DNA from: Paenibacillus sp. BJ-4
Lineage (GTDB): Bacteria; Bacillota; Bacilli; Paenibacillales; Paenibacillaceae
NCBI RefSeq assembly: GCF_020404765.1
Contig: NZ_JAIVEM010000006.1
Coordinates: forward strand, 124,001-188,000
DNA: 64,000 nt
Direction of reading: 5' to 3'
Below the pieces are notes generated by a model that was not told the DNA's origin, did not search any database, and saw only the letters and a program-made list of their open reading frames with translations. Shown here piece by piece: positions 7,804-17,483 of this stretch (position 1 is its first letter; the number at the start of each line of letters is the position of its first letter). The position numbers and the translations under genes were made by a program.

Positions 7804-8879
7804 ATGGACACGCTCACTGATGTGAAGAAATATCGCAGCTGTACGTTTATCGAGCGTTTTTATTTGAATTTCCACGGATTAAACGGACATCAATTTAATA
7901 GCAACGTTAAAGGTTGTTTAGAGTTTTGTTGTCTTACTTCATCGCCGGGGTCACGCTTAGCGATAAAGGAGAGGAATCCATAAAGAGTATCATAAAAAAA
8001 CGTGATGAAATAATTACGGAAAGTAAGATGTTTAGCCTGCTAGATAAGGGTGACCACGAACGAAATTATACATCTGAATGCGCAAAGTGTCCCCACTTCA
8101 ACGAAATGACGGGGGAGGGAGATGGACTTATCCATTATGTTAACATAAATATGTATCCTGCACCTTGCCAAGCCAAGTGTACCTATTGTAGCGTTCATAA
8201 TAGTAATTTTGGAATCTTGAATAAGTGGCTGCATGAGGAGCGTTATGAAAATATGCTCAACGCGATAGAATGGGCGCATGATAACGGTATGATTGCCACG
8301 GACGCGGTATGGCAGGCTGCAAGCGGGGAGATTACAATTCATCCGTATAGGGAGAAGATTTACGATTTAATGAAAGATAAAGCTGCTCAATTTTTAACAA
8401 ACTGCTTTATTTTCGATAAAAAAATAGCGGCTATTCTTGGGGCAAACCCGAGATCGTCCATCAATTTGTCTATAGACGCTGGAACTTCGGAAACATGGTA
8501 TAAGGTCAAAGGCGTGAATAACTTCGACAAGGTTATGAATAATCTGGATAAATATTCAGCGAGCAGCGTTCACCCAGAGCAAATAACTTTGAAATATATA
8601 ATCCTGACGGGTATAAATGACAACTTAGAAGACTATCAGGGAGTTATAAACATAATGAAACGATTGAAAATCGAAAAGTTGGTTATTTCTCGTGATAATC
8701 GAACCAAAACTGAAAAATTAATTGTTTCTCATAATAACCGAGTCAAAGATAAATTTTACACGGAGCAATACAGTCCTACTGATAAAGCGACAGATGATCT
8801 TACAGCAATGTTAAAAGAGAATGGTATGACAGCAGAAATTGCTTCATTTGGGCCATTAGCAAATGATAAAGAGGCTTGA
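7804..8879 (+). pseudogene. Radical SAM protein, frameshifted near the 5' end
   Basis: The main frame (open from TTG 7914) carries the radical SAM cluster motif CQAKCTYC, an ASGEITIHP stretch and SINLSIDAGT, as in 4Fe-4S radical SAM proteins. The expected N-terminus lies in another frame from ATG 7804: YRSCTFIERFYLNFHG, ending FCC, with YFIAGVTLSD resuming near 7925. A 1-nt deletion or 2-nt insertion at tgttgtcttactt explains this. A further shift near 7781 is possible. In addition, codons for EKLVISRDNRTKT (8674-8712) are imperfectly duplicated as EKLIVSHNNRVKD (8713-8751). A truncated product from TTG 7914 would keep the iron-sulfur site, so residual function cannot be excluded. Confidence 0.68.
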
Positions 8880-8917
8880 GCCCTATCCATATTTCTATAG
8901 GTAAAAGAGGTGTGTTT

Positions 8918-10651
8918 ATGACAAAAAGGAAATGGATCGTAAAATTTGTTTTTATGCATAAATGGGTATTTTTATTTGGATTCTTCGTCACTACATTAAT
9001 GACATTGATTAATTTGATTTATCCGTTCCTCAACGGGAAGATAATCAATATCGCTTTTTATGATAAAGACATGAATGCCTTTTTGAATTTGTGCTTTATT
9101 TATGCCGGAATACTCGTTTTTAATCAGTTTATCATTGCGACTTTAAACAATCTCATTTCCTCGCATTTAATGACAGGTTTTGTATTTGATATACGGCGGG
9201 CTATATTTAAAAAGATATTGCATAAAAAAGGGAAAGACCTCTCCGGAATGTATAGTGGAGATATGATCAGCCGGATGAACAATGACGCCACGGATATTAT
9301 GAATCTCATATTCTGGAGCGGCCTTTGGGGATATTCCAACCTATTGCATATCATTTTCGCTGTCGGCTTCATGTTTTATTACAATATATTTTTGGGGGCT
9401 TTTACTGTCGTTCTGGTTCCTACCGTGTTCTTCACCTCAAAGTATTTCAAGAAAAAATCTCAAAATGTCAACAAGGATATTTCAAAGGAACAGGGCAAAT
9501 TATCATCTTACTTGTTTGAAATCGTGAAAAACCTGCAGGAGCTAAAAATCCTTAATGCATGTAAAAAAGTAACGAGGATTTATTTAAGAAATACAACATC
9601 AATCAATAAAATGAATGTGGAGAGCGGTAAAATCGACGTGACGGCAGAAAGGGTTAATGCCTTTATCACTCTTATCGCACAACTGTTGATTTTTATAATA
9701 TGCGCCTATTTCATTGTTAAAGACCAAATGCAGCTCGGCGTTTTTGTAGCTGCTGTAAGCTATTTCAATATGGCAGTGAACTTCTTCAGCTCCATAAACA
9801 GCAAAATTGTTGATGTCGGGAGACAAAACGTCTCATTACAACGTGTCGTAGATATTTTGAATGAAAATGAAGAAGATTACAGAGAAAACCATCCTCTTAA
9901 AGAAATAAAGGAAGGCACGATTGAATTTAACGATGTCACATTTGGGTACTCCGAAGATAATCTTATCTTGAACGGATTCAATCTCCGCATTGATGCAAGA
10001 AGCACGATTGGCATTGTCGGAAAGAGCGGCGCGGGTAAAACTACGATGGCGAACCTGCTCTACAATTTATATAACGTTGACGGCGGCGAGCTTTTGATCG
10101 ATGGCATGAATGTTAATGAATATAACCTGCATAGCTTACGAGGACAGGTGGGTATTGTCCATCAGGAGACCATTCTTTATGACAATACCCTGCGTTACAA
10201 TCTTTCATTTACAAACAACAAGGATAATGATGATGCATTGATAGAAGCTCTTAGAAAGGCTGCCCTTTTTGATGTTTACCTGACGCTCCCGAACGGCCTG
10301 GACACTCTGCTTGGAACTGATGGGCAAGAACTATCCGGCGGGCAGAAGCAGCGTCTGGCTATAGCAAGAATATTAGTAAAGAATCCTAAGGTTTTGATCT
10401 TTGACGAAGCCACATCGTTCCTCGACAGCCAGAACGAAATGCTTATTCGGAAAGTAATGAGTGATATGTCAAAAGATCGGACGCTTATTATAATTGCCCA
10501 CCGTTTTTCTACCATCAAAAGCTGTGACAAAATTGCGGTTTTAGCTAACGGCACTGTCATAGGCTTTGATACTCACGACGTGCTGATTAAAAATAATGAA
10601 ACGTATATAGATTTATTCAGCGAACAGTGCATAGGAGATGAAGCCGTATGA
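8918..10651 (+). CDS. ABC exporter, fused membrane and ATPase domains (first of pair)
   Basis: A 577-aa half-exporter. Residues ~15-300 form a six-helix type I exporter membrane domain; the ATPase follows with Walker A GKSGAGKTT, signature LSGGQKQR and Walker B VLIFDEATS. ATG 8918 is chosen because an AAAGAGGTG site lies about 6 nt upstream; the frame extends further 5' without a ribosome binding site. Its stop overlaps the next ABC gene (ATGA), so the two probably form a heterodimer. Substrate is unknown; position suggests export of the cluster's product or self-protection. Confidence 0.9.
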   Translation: MTKRKWIVKFVFMHKWVFLFGFFVTTLMTLINLIYPFLNGKIINIAFYDKDMNAFLNLCFIYAGILVFNQFIIATLNNLISSHLMTGFVFDIRRAIFKKILHKKGKDLSGMYSGDMISRMNNDATDIMNLIFWSGLWGYSNLLHIIFAVGFMFYYNIFLGAFTVVLVPTVFFTSKYFKKKSQNVNKDISKEQGKLSSYLFEIVKNLQELKILNACKKVTRIYLRNTTSINKMNVESGKIDVTAERVNAFITLIAQLLIFIICAYFIVKDQMQLGVFVAAVSYFNMAVNFFSSINSKIVDVGRQNVSLQRVVDILNENEEDYRENHPLKEIKEGTIEFNDVTFGYSEDNLILNGFNLRIDARSTIGIVGKSGAGKTTMANLLYNLYNVDGGELLIDGMNVNEYNLHSLRGQVGIVHQETILYDNTLRYNLSFTNNKDNDDALIEALRKAALFDVYLTLPNGLDTLLGTDGQELSGGQKQRLAIARILVKNPKVLIFDEATSFLDSQNEMLIRKVMSDMSKDRTLIIIAHRFSTIKSCDKIAVLANGTVIGFDTHDVLIKNNETYIDLFSEQCIGDEAV

Positions 10652-12390
10652 AGCGATTGGAGTTTTTTAGGACATTAACTCGGGATATAGACGGCATTAA
10701 AAAGCCTTTGTTTGCGCTCGGTTTTTTCAAGGTGTGGAACCTAGTATTCGGGCTAATCCCTTTGTTCTTGTACTCATTTTTGGTAAACCGTGTCTTAATG
10801 GATAAGAATATGAACGAGCTTTGGCCAGTTATCATCGGTTATCTGGCTGTTTTCTTGTTCGCGACAATCGGGATCGCAGTCAGTAAGAAATTTTCAAATC
10901 GGTTAACGTTGAAATATGATCTGAGAATAAAGAACAAATTGCTTAAAAAGTATACCCGCCTTGAGAACGATGTATATAGCAAATATAGCATTGGTGACGT
11001 TAAAAGCCGGATTGAAAACGATTCTATTGTTGCCGAGAATTTTTTTACGACCCATATTTTAGATTTTATCTACGCTGTCGTTTACGCTACTGTGCTGGCT
11101 GTTATTTTGTTATGGTACGACTGGCGAATTGCGGTCATCAGTTTTGTTTTTGTTCCGATATCTCTATTAACGGTTAATTTTTTGGGGGGCAAAACGAAGA
11201 AGGCTGGAGAAGAATTGTGGAAACTACAAACTAAATATGAAACTTTTTTGCATGCAAACTTTCAAAACTGGAAAGATGTCAAGAGCAATAACCTTGAAGA
11301 CGCGCAGTTTGATGAATTAAACGGGCATTATAAGAAGATTAGGGGCATTTATTTTCTAAATCAGCTCTATTTGCATCTAGGAATTACATATTCATTCTTC
11401 ACGAAAAACTTCATTACCCAGCTGTTTATATATTTTATTGGCGGATTATTTGTCATTAAGGGTTATTCGCAAGTTGGTGTGCTTCTCATTTTTATTAGCT
11501 TTTATGGGCAGTTTTTCGGGTATATAGAGAACATTGGTGATTCTATCATGAATTTCAAGAATGATTCGGTGAAGATCGAAAAAGTTATCGAGATATTGAA
11601 TTTAGAAATGGGTAAGAGGCCCTATAAGAAAATTGAAGGAACAGATATTAATGTTGAAAATCTGAAGTTCACATATGAGGGAATCGATTCATTTGTTCTT
11701 GATGGCATTTCGTTCTCCGTAAGTAAGGGCGAACATCTAGCAATCGTCGGAAAAAGCGGAAGCGGCAAGTCTACAATCGCTAAACTGTTGACAGGGCAGA
11801 TTAGACCGCAGGATGGTGCAGTATGCATTGGCGGCATTGATATATATACTGTGAACAGCGAGTGTGTATCAGAAAAAGTTAGTATCGTTATGCAGGAACC
11901 TGTTCTCTTCAATATGACGATCAGAGAAAATCTATTGCTTGCAAAGGCAGACGCAACTGATGCGGAATTGATAGATTGCTGTAAGAGAGCGAGTATTTAC
12001 GACCTCATTGAAACATTGGAGAATAAACTGGATACGGTAATCGGTGAAAAAGGTGTGAAGCTTTCAGGAGGGCAGAGACAGCGCTTATCTATTGCTCGAG
12101 CCTTTTTACAGAACAGAGATATCATTATTTTTGACGAGAGTACAAGCGCTCTTGACAACGAAAATGAGAATGACATCATTACAGAACTCAAGAACCTTTC
12201 GTCAGGAAAAACCATGATTTCCATTGCACACCGTTTATCCACTATTTTGGACTGCGATAAAGTGCTGGTTTTAAAAGATGGAGCTATGGTAGCTTTAGAT
12301 ACCCATGAAAATCTGTGTAGCAGAAACGAAACCTATGATTGGCTATTCCAAAATCAGTATATAGCGGGTGAAAAGCTGCTGAAAAAATAA
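10648..12390 (+). CDS. ABC exporter, fused membrane and ATPase domains (second of pair)
   Basis: A 580-aa half-exporter partnering the preceding gene, which it overlaps by 4 nt. The N-terminal half holds hydrophobic helices (for example around residues 20-40, 55-75, 130-180 and 245-290). The ATPase carries Walker A GKSGSGKST, signature LSGGQRQR, Walker B IIIFDESTS and an H-loop AHRLS. Both ATPases in the pair keep the catalytic Glu after Walker B, so neither site looks degenerate. No C39 peptidase domain is fused, so it does not look like a leader-cleaving peptide exporter. The next gene downstream is an IS transposase, which ends the operon. Confidence 0.9.
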   Translation: MKRLEFFRTLTRDIDGIKKPLFALGFFKVWNLVFGLIPLFLYSFLVNRVLMDKNMNELWPVIIGYLAVFLFATIGIAVSKKFSNRLTLKYDLRIKNKLLKKYTRLENDVYSKYSIGDVKSRIENDSIVAENFFTTHILDFIYAVVYATVLAVILLWYDWRIAVISFVFVPISLLTVNFLGGKTKKAGEELWKLQTKYETFLHANFQNWKDVKSNNLEDAQFDELNGHYKKIRGIYFLNQLYLHLGITYSFFTKNFITQLFIYFIGGLFVIKGYSQVGVLLIFISFYGQFFGYIENIGDSIMNFKNDSVKIEKVIEILNLEMGKRPYKKIEGTDINVENLKFTYEGIDSFVLDGISFSVSKGEHLAIVGKSGSGKSTIAKLLTGQIRPQDGAVCIGGIDIYTVNSECVSEKVSIVMQEPVLFNMTIRENLLLAKADATDAELIDCCKRASIYDLIETLENKLDTVIGEKGVKLSGGQRQRLSIARAFLQNRDIIIFDESTSALDNENENDIITELKNLSSGKTMISIAHRLSTILDCDKVLVLKDGAMVALDTHENLCSRNETYDWLFQNQYIAGEKLLKK

Positions 12391-12427
12391 AGAGGACATA
12401 CAACCATCAATCGTAGGGAGTTGATAG

Positions 12428-13644
12428 TGGATCGGCTACACTGAGTTGGACAAGAAAAATAAGGGCTTGTAGAATAAACCTATCAAGTTAAGGAGCGGAT
12501 CTCTGCAATGCCAAAACAACAACGACGTACCTTCACCTCAGAATTTAAAAAGCAAATGGTGCAGCTCTATGAAAACGGGAAATCCAGAGCAGCGATTGTG
12601 GAGGAATATGGCCTCACAGCCTCGGCTTTAGACCGATGGATCAAGCAAGCTCAAACGACGGGTTCATTCAAAGAGAAGGACAATCGTTTACCTGAAGAAA
12701 ATGAGCTCATCGCTTTGCGCAAAGAACTCCAGCGTCTGAGGATGGAGAACGATATTTTAAAGAGCTGCGCTGATCATGGGACGAAAGTAGCTATCATCCA
12801 GAACAACCGTGATAAATACTCGGTATCAGCAATGTGCGACGTCCTACAAATGGCAAGAAGTACGTTCTACTATGAGGCCAAGGAACGGGTCAATGAAGAC
12901 GATCTAACCGAAACGATTGTGGAGATTTCCCACAAAAATCGAAAAGCTTACGGTACACGAAAGATCAAAGTCAAGCTTCAGGAACAAGGCATTGTCGTGT
13001 CCAGACGTCGAATTGGCCGAATCATGAAAGAGCAGGGACTGGTCTCTACCTACACCGTAGCTCAGTACAAGCCCTATAAAACGGCTTGCAACGAAGCTAC
13101 TACAGCAAATGTCCTGAATCGAGAGTTTGAGCAGACAGAGGCCAAACGTTTCGTCGTCAGCGATCTGACGTATGCGAAGGTCCAAAACAAGTGGCATTAC
13201 ATTTGTGTGCTCATCGACCTATTTAATCGAGAAATCATGGGCCATAGCGTAGGTCCCAGTAAGGACGCTGCTCTGATTTCACGCGCCTTTGCTAGCGTAC
13301 AGGGTAATCTGCGTCAAATTCAGTGGTTTCATACCGACCGTGGCAGTGAATTTAAAAATGAAAAGATGGACGAGCTTCTGGAAACCTTTGAAATCGGTCG
13401 TTCTCTGAGCATGAAAGGCTGTCCCTATGACAACGCCGTAGCGGAAGCCACCTACAAGGTCATGAAAACCGAGTTCGTAAACCAGATGGAATTTCAGACT
13501 CTTCGTCATTTGGAGATTGAACTATACGATTATGTCAACTGGTTTAATCAGCATCGTATTTACGGAACACTGGGATACATGACACCTGTTCAGAACCGCC
13601 AAGAGGCCCTTAAAAAAGCTGTCTGATTTACTGTTGACAATCCA
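12428..13644. mobile_element. IS3-family insertion sequence with inverted repeats and 3-bp target duplication
   Basis: Imperfect terminal inverted repeats of 24 bp (12428-12451 and 13621-13644, about 17 of 24 matching) bracket one transposase gene. The triplet tag is repeated at 12425-12427 and 13645-13647, fitting the 3-4 bp duplication of IS3 elements. The element is 1217 bp and appears complete. Confidence 0.8.
12508..13626 (+). CDS. IS3-family transposase (OrfA and OrfB in one continuous frame)
   Basis: A 372-aa protein. The N-terminal ~90 residues are the helix-turn-helix/leucine-zipper OrfA (KQMVQLYENGKSRAAIVEEY, then a coiled coil). The rest is the DDE integrase OrfB, including RFVVSDLTYAKV, HTDRGSEF and CPYDNAVAEATY, so D, D and E are present. 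Most IS3 elements join OrfA and OrfB through a programmed -1 frameshift; here they are fused in frame at about residue 85 with no slippery A-run. RBS AAGGAG precedes ATG 12508. Because the catalytic residues, ends and target duplication are all intact, it may still be mobile. Confidence 0.92.
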   Translation: MPKQQRRTFTSEFKKQMVQLYENGKSRAAIVEEYGLTASALDRWIKQAQTTGSFKEKDNRLPEENELIALRKELQRLRMENDILKSCADHGTKVAIIQNNRDKYSVSAMCDVLQMARSTFYYEAKERVNEDDLTETIVEISHKNRKAYGTRKIKVKLQEQGIVVSRRRIGRIMKEQGLVSTYTVAQYKPYKTACNEATTANVLNREFEQTEAKRFVVSDLTYAKVQNKWHYICVLIDLFNREIMGHSVGPSKDAALISRAFASVQGNLRQIQWFHTDRGSEFKNEKMDELLETFEIGRSLSMKGCPYDNAVAEATYKVMKTEFVNQMEFQTLRHLEIELYDYVNWFNQHRIYGTLGYMTPVQNRQEALKKAV

Positions 13645-13774
13645 TAGTCTAAAGGCGGAGAAAGAGCCGCGAGGTATTAGACCATAAGCAATTTGAAATA
13701 ATAACCTCATTATCATTTCTCATAGTTAAGCGCTATAGATATGAGGAAAAAATATTTGCGAGAGAGGGAACATT

Positions 13775-14704
13775 ATGAGTAATCATATTTCTGTAAAACG
13801 GTATATAACACATAATTGCGTAGAAAATTGTATAGCAAATATAAGTGACTATTATGAGATTGACTTTAGACCTCTATTCCTATTTTCATGGGATTTTGGC
13901 TTTAAAACGACTGGGCCGATATTAGAAAATAATATTCACTTTAACTCGGAATTCATATCATGTGTCAATAATTATTTCGAAATATCAAAGTCATACTTAG
14001 ATTTGCTCTTTACTTCTATTAGCAATGACCTCAATGACGTAATGAGTTGCCTAACTGATGGGAATATTGTATTAGTAAGCTCAGATGCTTATAACTTACC
14101 GTGGAATTTAGCATATCAAAAGTATCATGTTCCCCATTCTTTTTTAGTAACATACGATTCTATAAAGAAGTCAATAAATATAATTGATTCATTCAGTTCA
14201 AATAATATTTTGGAGGTGGAAAATTTAAAGGAACTTAAGATAAATGAGTTCCGTTCTGTGCAAGTATTGGGAGATAGTCAAAGTAAAAATAATCTTATTT
14301 TGTTAAGGAACAGATATCTAACTTTTTTGGAATCTAATATCAAAAACGAAGTCTATAATTCAATTAGGAATTTTAGTGATTATCTAGATATTATAAATTC
14401 AATAGAGAAACTCACGAAGAATGCGGATGATTTATCAAATGATCTTCTTATAAGAAGATTAAGTAATATTGCAAATGCAAGATATAATACAAAATGCTTT
14501 TTTGAGTACTTACAATGGCCAAATAAATATATTGATGCGATGGATGGTATTCATGCTAAATGGGAATTCGTTAAAAATATGTTTATCAAGATTATTCTAT
14601 CTAAAAGGCTTAAACTAATTTCACAGATACAACAAGAATTGCTTGTTATTGCAAGTTTAGAAAACGATTTATGTTATACAATAATTAAAGAGGAGAAACA
14701 CTAA
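13775..14704 (+). CDS. BtrH N-terminal domain protein (C39-fold acyltransferase-like)
   Basis: A 309-aa protein whose N-terminus THNCVENCIANISDYY matches the start of butirosin protein BtrH-type domains, with a candidate nucleophile Cys15 or Cys19 and a His in HVPHSFLV (His121), the Cys/His layout of a papain-like C39 fold. BtrH moves an aminoacyl side chain from carrier protein BtrI to an aminoglycoside amine. The next gene, 1 nt downstream, is an adenylation-PCP protein, so an aminoacyl transfer from that PCP is a reasonable inference. A good GAGAGAGGGAA ribosome binding site precedes ATG 13775. The C-terminal half is helical and resembles the two paralogues at 19113 and 23435 in layout only. 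Confidence 0.78.
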   Translation: MSNHISVKRYITHNCVENCIANISDYYEIDFRPLFLFSWDFGFKTTGPILENNIHFNSEFISCVNNYFEISKSYLDLLFTSISNDLNDVMSCLTDGNIVLVSSDAYNLPWNLAYQKYHVPHSFLVTYDSIKKSINIIDSFSSNNILEVENLKELKINEFRSVQVLGDSQSKNNLILLRNRYLTFLESNIKNEVYNSIRNFSDYLDIINSIEKLTKNADDLSNDLLIRRLSNIANARYNTKCFFEYLQWPNKYIDAMDGIHAKWEFVKNMFIKIILSKRLKLISQIQQELLVIASLENDLCYTIIKEEKH

Positions 14705-14705
14705 T

Positions 14706-16364
14706 ATGCAGATGCTTGATAACAAAAAGATCTACAATTGTTGTAGGGTTGATATTTCAAATAACAATTTAGTTGGTATTCTGCTTAAAAGAAATGTTAG
14801 TTTGATTTCAACAATACTTAGTTGTTATAAAAATGGAATAACATACATACCCATTGACTCGGAGTGGCCCGAAGAACAAATTTGTGCAATCATTTCAGCT
14901 AATGATTTAAATGTCGTTATTACTATAGAAGAATATATTAATAGAGTAAGTTGCCCCAATATAATCGTTGTAGATGATGAGAGTATCATAGAATTTACTC
15001 AACAATTCAAGGAGAATGAGACTTCATATATCCTTTATACATCAGGCTCAACAGGGCAACCCAAAGGAGTTGAAGTGAAGCGTGAATCATTACTTAATTT
15101 CATTGACGGCATATCTGAAACTATTGATTTTTCTCCGTCAAAACGAATTGCCTGTTTAACTACAGTTTCCTTTGACATCTTCTTTCTCGAAAGCATAATG
15201 GCATTAGAAAAAGGATTGACCGTTGTTTTAGCTAATGAAGATGAGCAACGCAACCCAAAGCTTATGGCAAAACTAATCCAAGAAAACAATGTTGACATGA
15301 TTCAAATGACACCATCAAGAATGCAGTTACTCTTGAATTACGATAAAGAACTTTCTTGTTTGAAGCAGGTCAAAGAAATTATGATAGGGGGCGAGCCTTT
15401 TCCACTTAGTCTACTACGAACATTGCAGAATAAGACAACTGCGAAGATATATAACATGTTCGGTCCGACTGAAACAACTATATGGTCTACTGTGAGCGAG
15501 CTTACACATAAAGATCGAATTGACATTGGTCGTCCTATCAAAAACACAGAGGTATATATAGTAGATGAGAACTTGTCTATCTTGCCAAATGGACAAGCCG
15601 GAGAAATCTGCATTGCAGGAAAAGGACTAGCAAAAGGTTACATTGGAAGAGAGGATCTAACCGATGAAAAGTTTCTATATTTACCACAGAAACCTGATGT
15701 TAGAATATATCGAACCGGTGACTTAGGAAGGTATTTGCCTGATAATGATTTGGAGTATTTAGGACGTATAGATAATCAAGTTAAAATACGAGGGCATCGG
15801 ATTGAACTCGAAGGAATTGAAGCTAATATAAATCAATTTGACGGTATAAAACAATCAGTCGTCACGCTAGAAACGAGCGAAACGGATAAAGGTTTGCAGG
15901 CTTTTTATACAAGCGATCAACACATAGAACATAGCGAATTGTTAAATTACTTATCTTTAAAGCTTCCGAAATATATGATTCCCGTCATATTTAAAAGAGT
16001 TGAAGATTTTATTCAAACGGTGAATGGGAAAATTGATAGAAAAAGAGTGTTGGAATGTGTAGAGATAAATGATGAAAATTCTATGCCGGAGAATTCGGAT
16101 TTTGGAGAATTGAGTGATATTCAAAAGAGAGCTTTCGAAGCTATAGTTTCAAAACTTGATTCTAATATTGCTGGAGATATAACTTTAGAAACGGAATTCA
16201 CTAGCGTTGGTCTTAATTCAATTACATTTATCAATATTGTTGTCGATTTAGAGAGCGAGTTCAAATTTGAGTTTGAAAATGAGAAATTACTAATCCAAGA
16301 GTTCCCTACCATCCAGTCCATGATAGAATATTTAGAATCAAAAATATCGGGCAACTGTGGCTGA
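14706..16364 (+). CDS. Stand-alone NRPS adenylation-PCP didomain, predicted to activate glycine
   Basis: A 552-aa protein with core motifs LYTSGSTGQPKGV, FGPTETT, RTGDLGRY, KIRGHRIELEGIE and NGKIDRKR, then a C-terminal carrier domain with GLNSITF (Ser505). There is no condensation or thioesterase domain. Aligning by eye to GrsA, the specificity positions read D-I-L-Q-M-G-M-I-W, close to the known glycine code DILQLGLIW. It would load glycine as AMP ester and tether it to its own PCP. It directly follows the BtrH-like gene, the candidate acyltransferase. The N-terminus is slightly short but A1/A2 motifs (YIPIDSEWPEEQI) are present. Confidence 0.88.
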   Translation: MQMLDNKKIYNCCRVDISNNNLVGILLKRNVSLISTILSCYKNGITYIPIDSEWPEEQICAIISANDLNVVITIEEYINRVSCPNIIVVDDESIIEFTQQFKENETSYILYTSGSTGQPKGVEVKRESLLNFIDGISETIDFSPSKRIACLTTVSFDIFFLESIMALEKGLTVVLANEDEQRNPKLMAKLIQENNVDMIQMTPSRMQLLLNYDKELSCLKQVKEIMIGGEPFPLSLLRTLQNKTTAKIYNMFGPTETTIWSTVSELTHKDRIDIGRPIKNTEVYIVDENLSILPNGQAGEICIAGKGLAKGYIGREDLTDEKFLYLPQKPDVRIYRTGDLGRYLPDNDLEYLGRIDNQVKIRGHRIELEGIEANINQFDGIKQSVVTLETSETDKGLQAFYTSDQHIEHSELLNYLSLKLPKYMIPVIFKRVEDFIQTVNGKIDRKRVLECVEINDENSMPENSDFGELSDIQKRAFEAIVSKLDSNIAGDITLETEFTSVGLNSITFINIVVDLESEFKFEFENEKLLIQEFPTIQSMIEYLESKISGNCG

Positions 16365-16439
16365 ATGAAAACTTCCTGCGTCAGGTTACGTGTCGAACAC
16401 GGGAGTCATGTCTAGCGTTATGATTTTATAGAGGACAAG

Positions 16440-16840
16440 TTATCAAATGGGCGGCGGGTTCGCTGGCTCAATATCATTGACGAGTAACACCCATAAGTGT
16501 CTGGCCAGTATTCTCTGCAGGAGTTGGCGGTACACAGGTGTGACTGATGTGCTTTCCGGCTAGGACTGTCCTGAGTACATTACGCAGTGACAACGGAAGC
16601 GAGTTTACTGCCAGGGCCTTTCCGGGACTGGCTGAACAGCCTTGAAATTACAGCTGCGTATATCGAGATGGGGAGTCCTTGGGAAAATGGATTATGTAAA
16701 AGCTTAAATTCCAGGATACGGGATGGATACCTCAACTGTAGCGTTTTGATACTTTAGCTGAAGCCGAGATTCTAACCCCCGTTGGGGTTCGAAAACAATG
16801 TCGTTAGGCCTCACAGTGCTCTTGGATATCAGAGGCTATT
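16440..16840 (+). pseudogene. IS3-family OrfB remnant
   Basis: Pieces of an IS3-type integrase core can be read across frames: LPGPFRDWLNSLEITAAYIE, GSPWENGL and VVRPHSALGYQRL, corresponding to the segment around the last two catalytic acids. Stops and frame changes interrupt it and no intact ends are visible. Confidence 0.7.
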
Positions 16841-16844
16841 GTTC

Positions 16845-17275
16845 TTTGCAGCGATGCTCTCCGTAACGAATGTTTCTACGGTTTCCTTTTTCATGTCATC
16901 AATGACTTCCATTTTCACAAATAAGGGATGCCCCTTTTTATTTTTAGATAGGGCGACAAGCACTTGATTTTTATCGGTGCCGCGTCCGCGCTTGCCATTC
17001 TAAGTCGGGGTACCAATGTAAAAATCACCAATCTCCACAAGGCCTGACAGCATAACGGTTGTTTGGTGCTTGCACTTTTTACACTGAAATAAAGGGAGCG
17101 TTCGTGTCGTAATTTTAGCATACACGTTATGCTTACAAGCAGGACAGGCAAACCTATTTGACCACTTCAATTGAAATAGGTGGTCATTGCATGTCGCGTT
17201 CTGAATTGTTCTTGGAATTTTGCAAAAGTCGTAGCTTCTTGTTTTGCCAAGTCCACCATCTCCGAACATATGTTT
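16845..17275 (-). pseudogene. IS1595-family transposase remnant with internal deletion
   Basis: On the minus strand a zinc-ribbon N-terminus is readable (FACPACKHN, then FQCKKCKHQTT), as in IS1595/ISXO2 transposases. It jumps directly to VEIGDFYIG, a catalytic-core segment, and continues in another frame to KRGRGTDKNQVLVAL and FVKMEVIDDM. About 60 residues between zinc ribbon and core are missing. Non-functional. Confidence 0.7.
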
Positions 17276-17483
17276 GTTTGTACTATTTCAAACATATGTT
17301 CCTATTCCAATTCGTTACTGAGCTAACTTGAAAGCCATTAAGGATAATTATCATTTTAATATAACCAAGCCGCTTTAAAGGTGAACCGTTATAACAAGGC
17401 TATATTGTCATAGATATTACTTTTCCTTTTTTCTATAATAAATATTTAGGTCTTATAATCCACAGAACGGACGGTGAAAATAA
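17276..17483. other. Intergenic upstream of SDR gene
   Basis: AT-rich DNA with no open frame that I can support. GGACGGTG at 17468-17475 is the probable ribosome binding site of the SDR gene; a promoter is likely but no clear -35/-10 pair stands out. Confidence 0.4.

Noticed and set aside
8918..12390. ABC pair as exporter for the lanthipeptide
   Set aside because: It is 21 kb away, has no peptidase domain and is tightly coupled to the other cluster.
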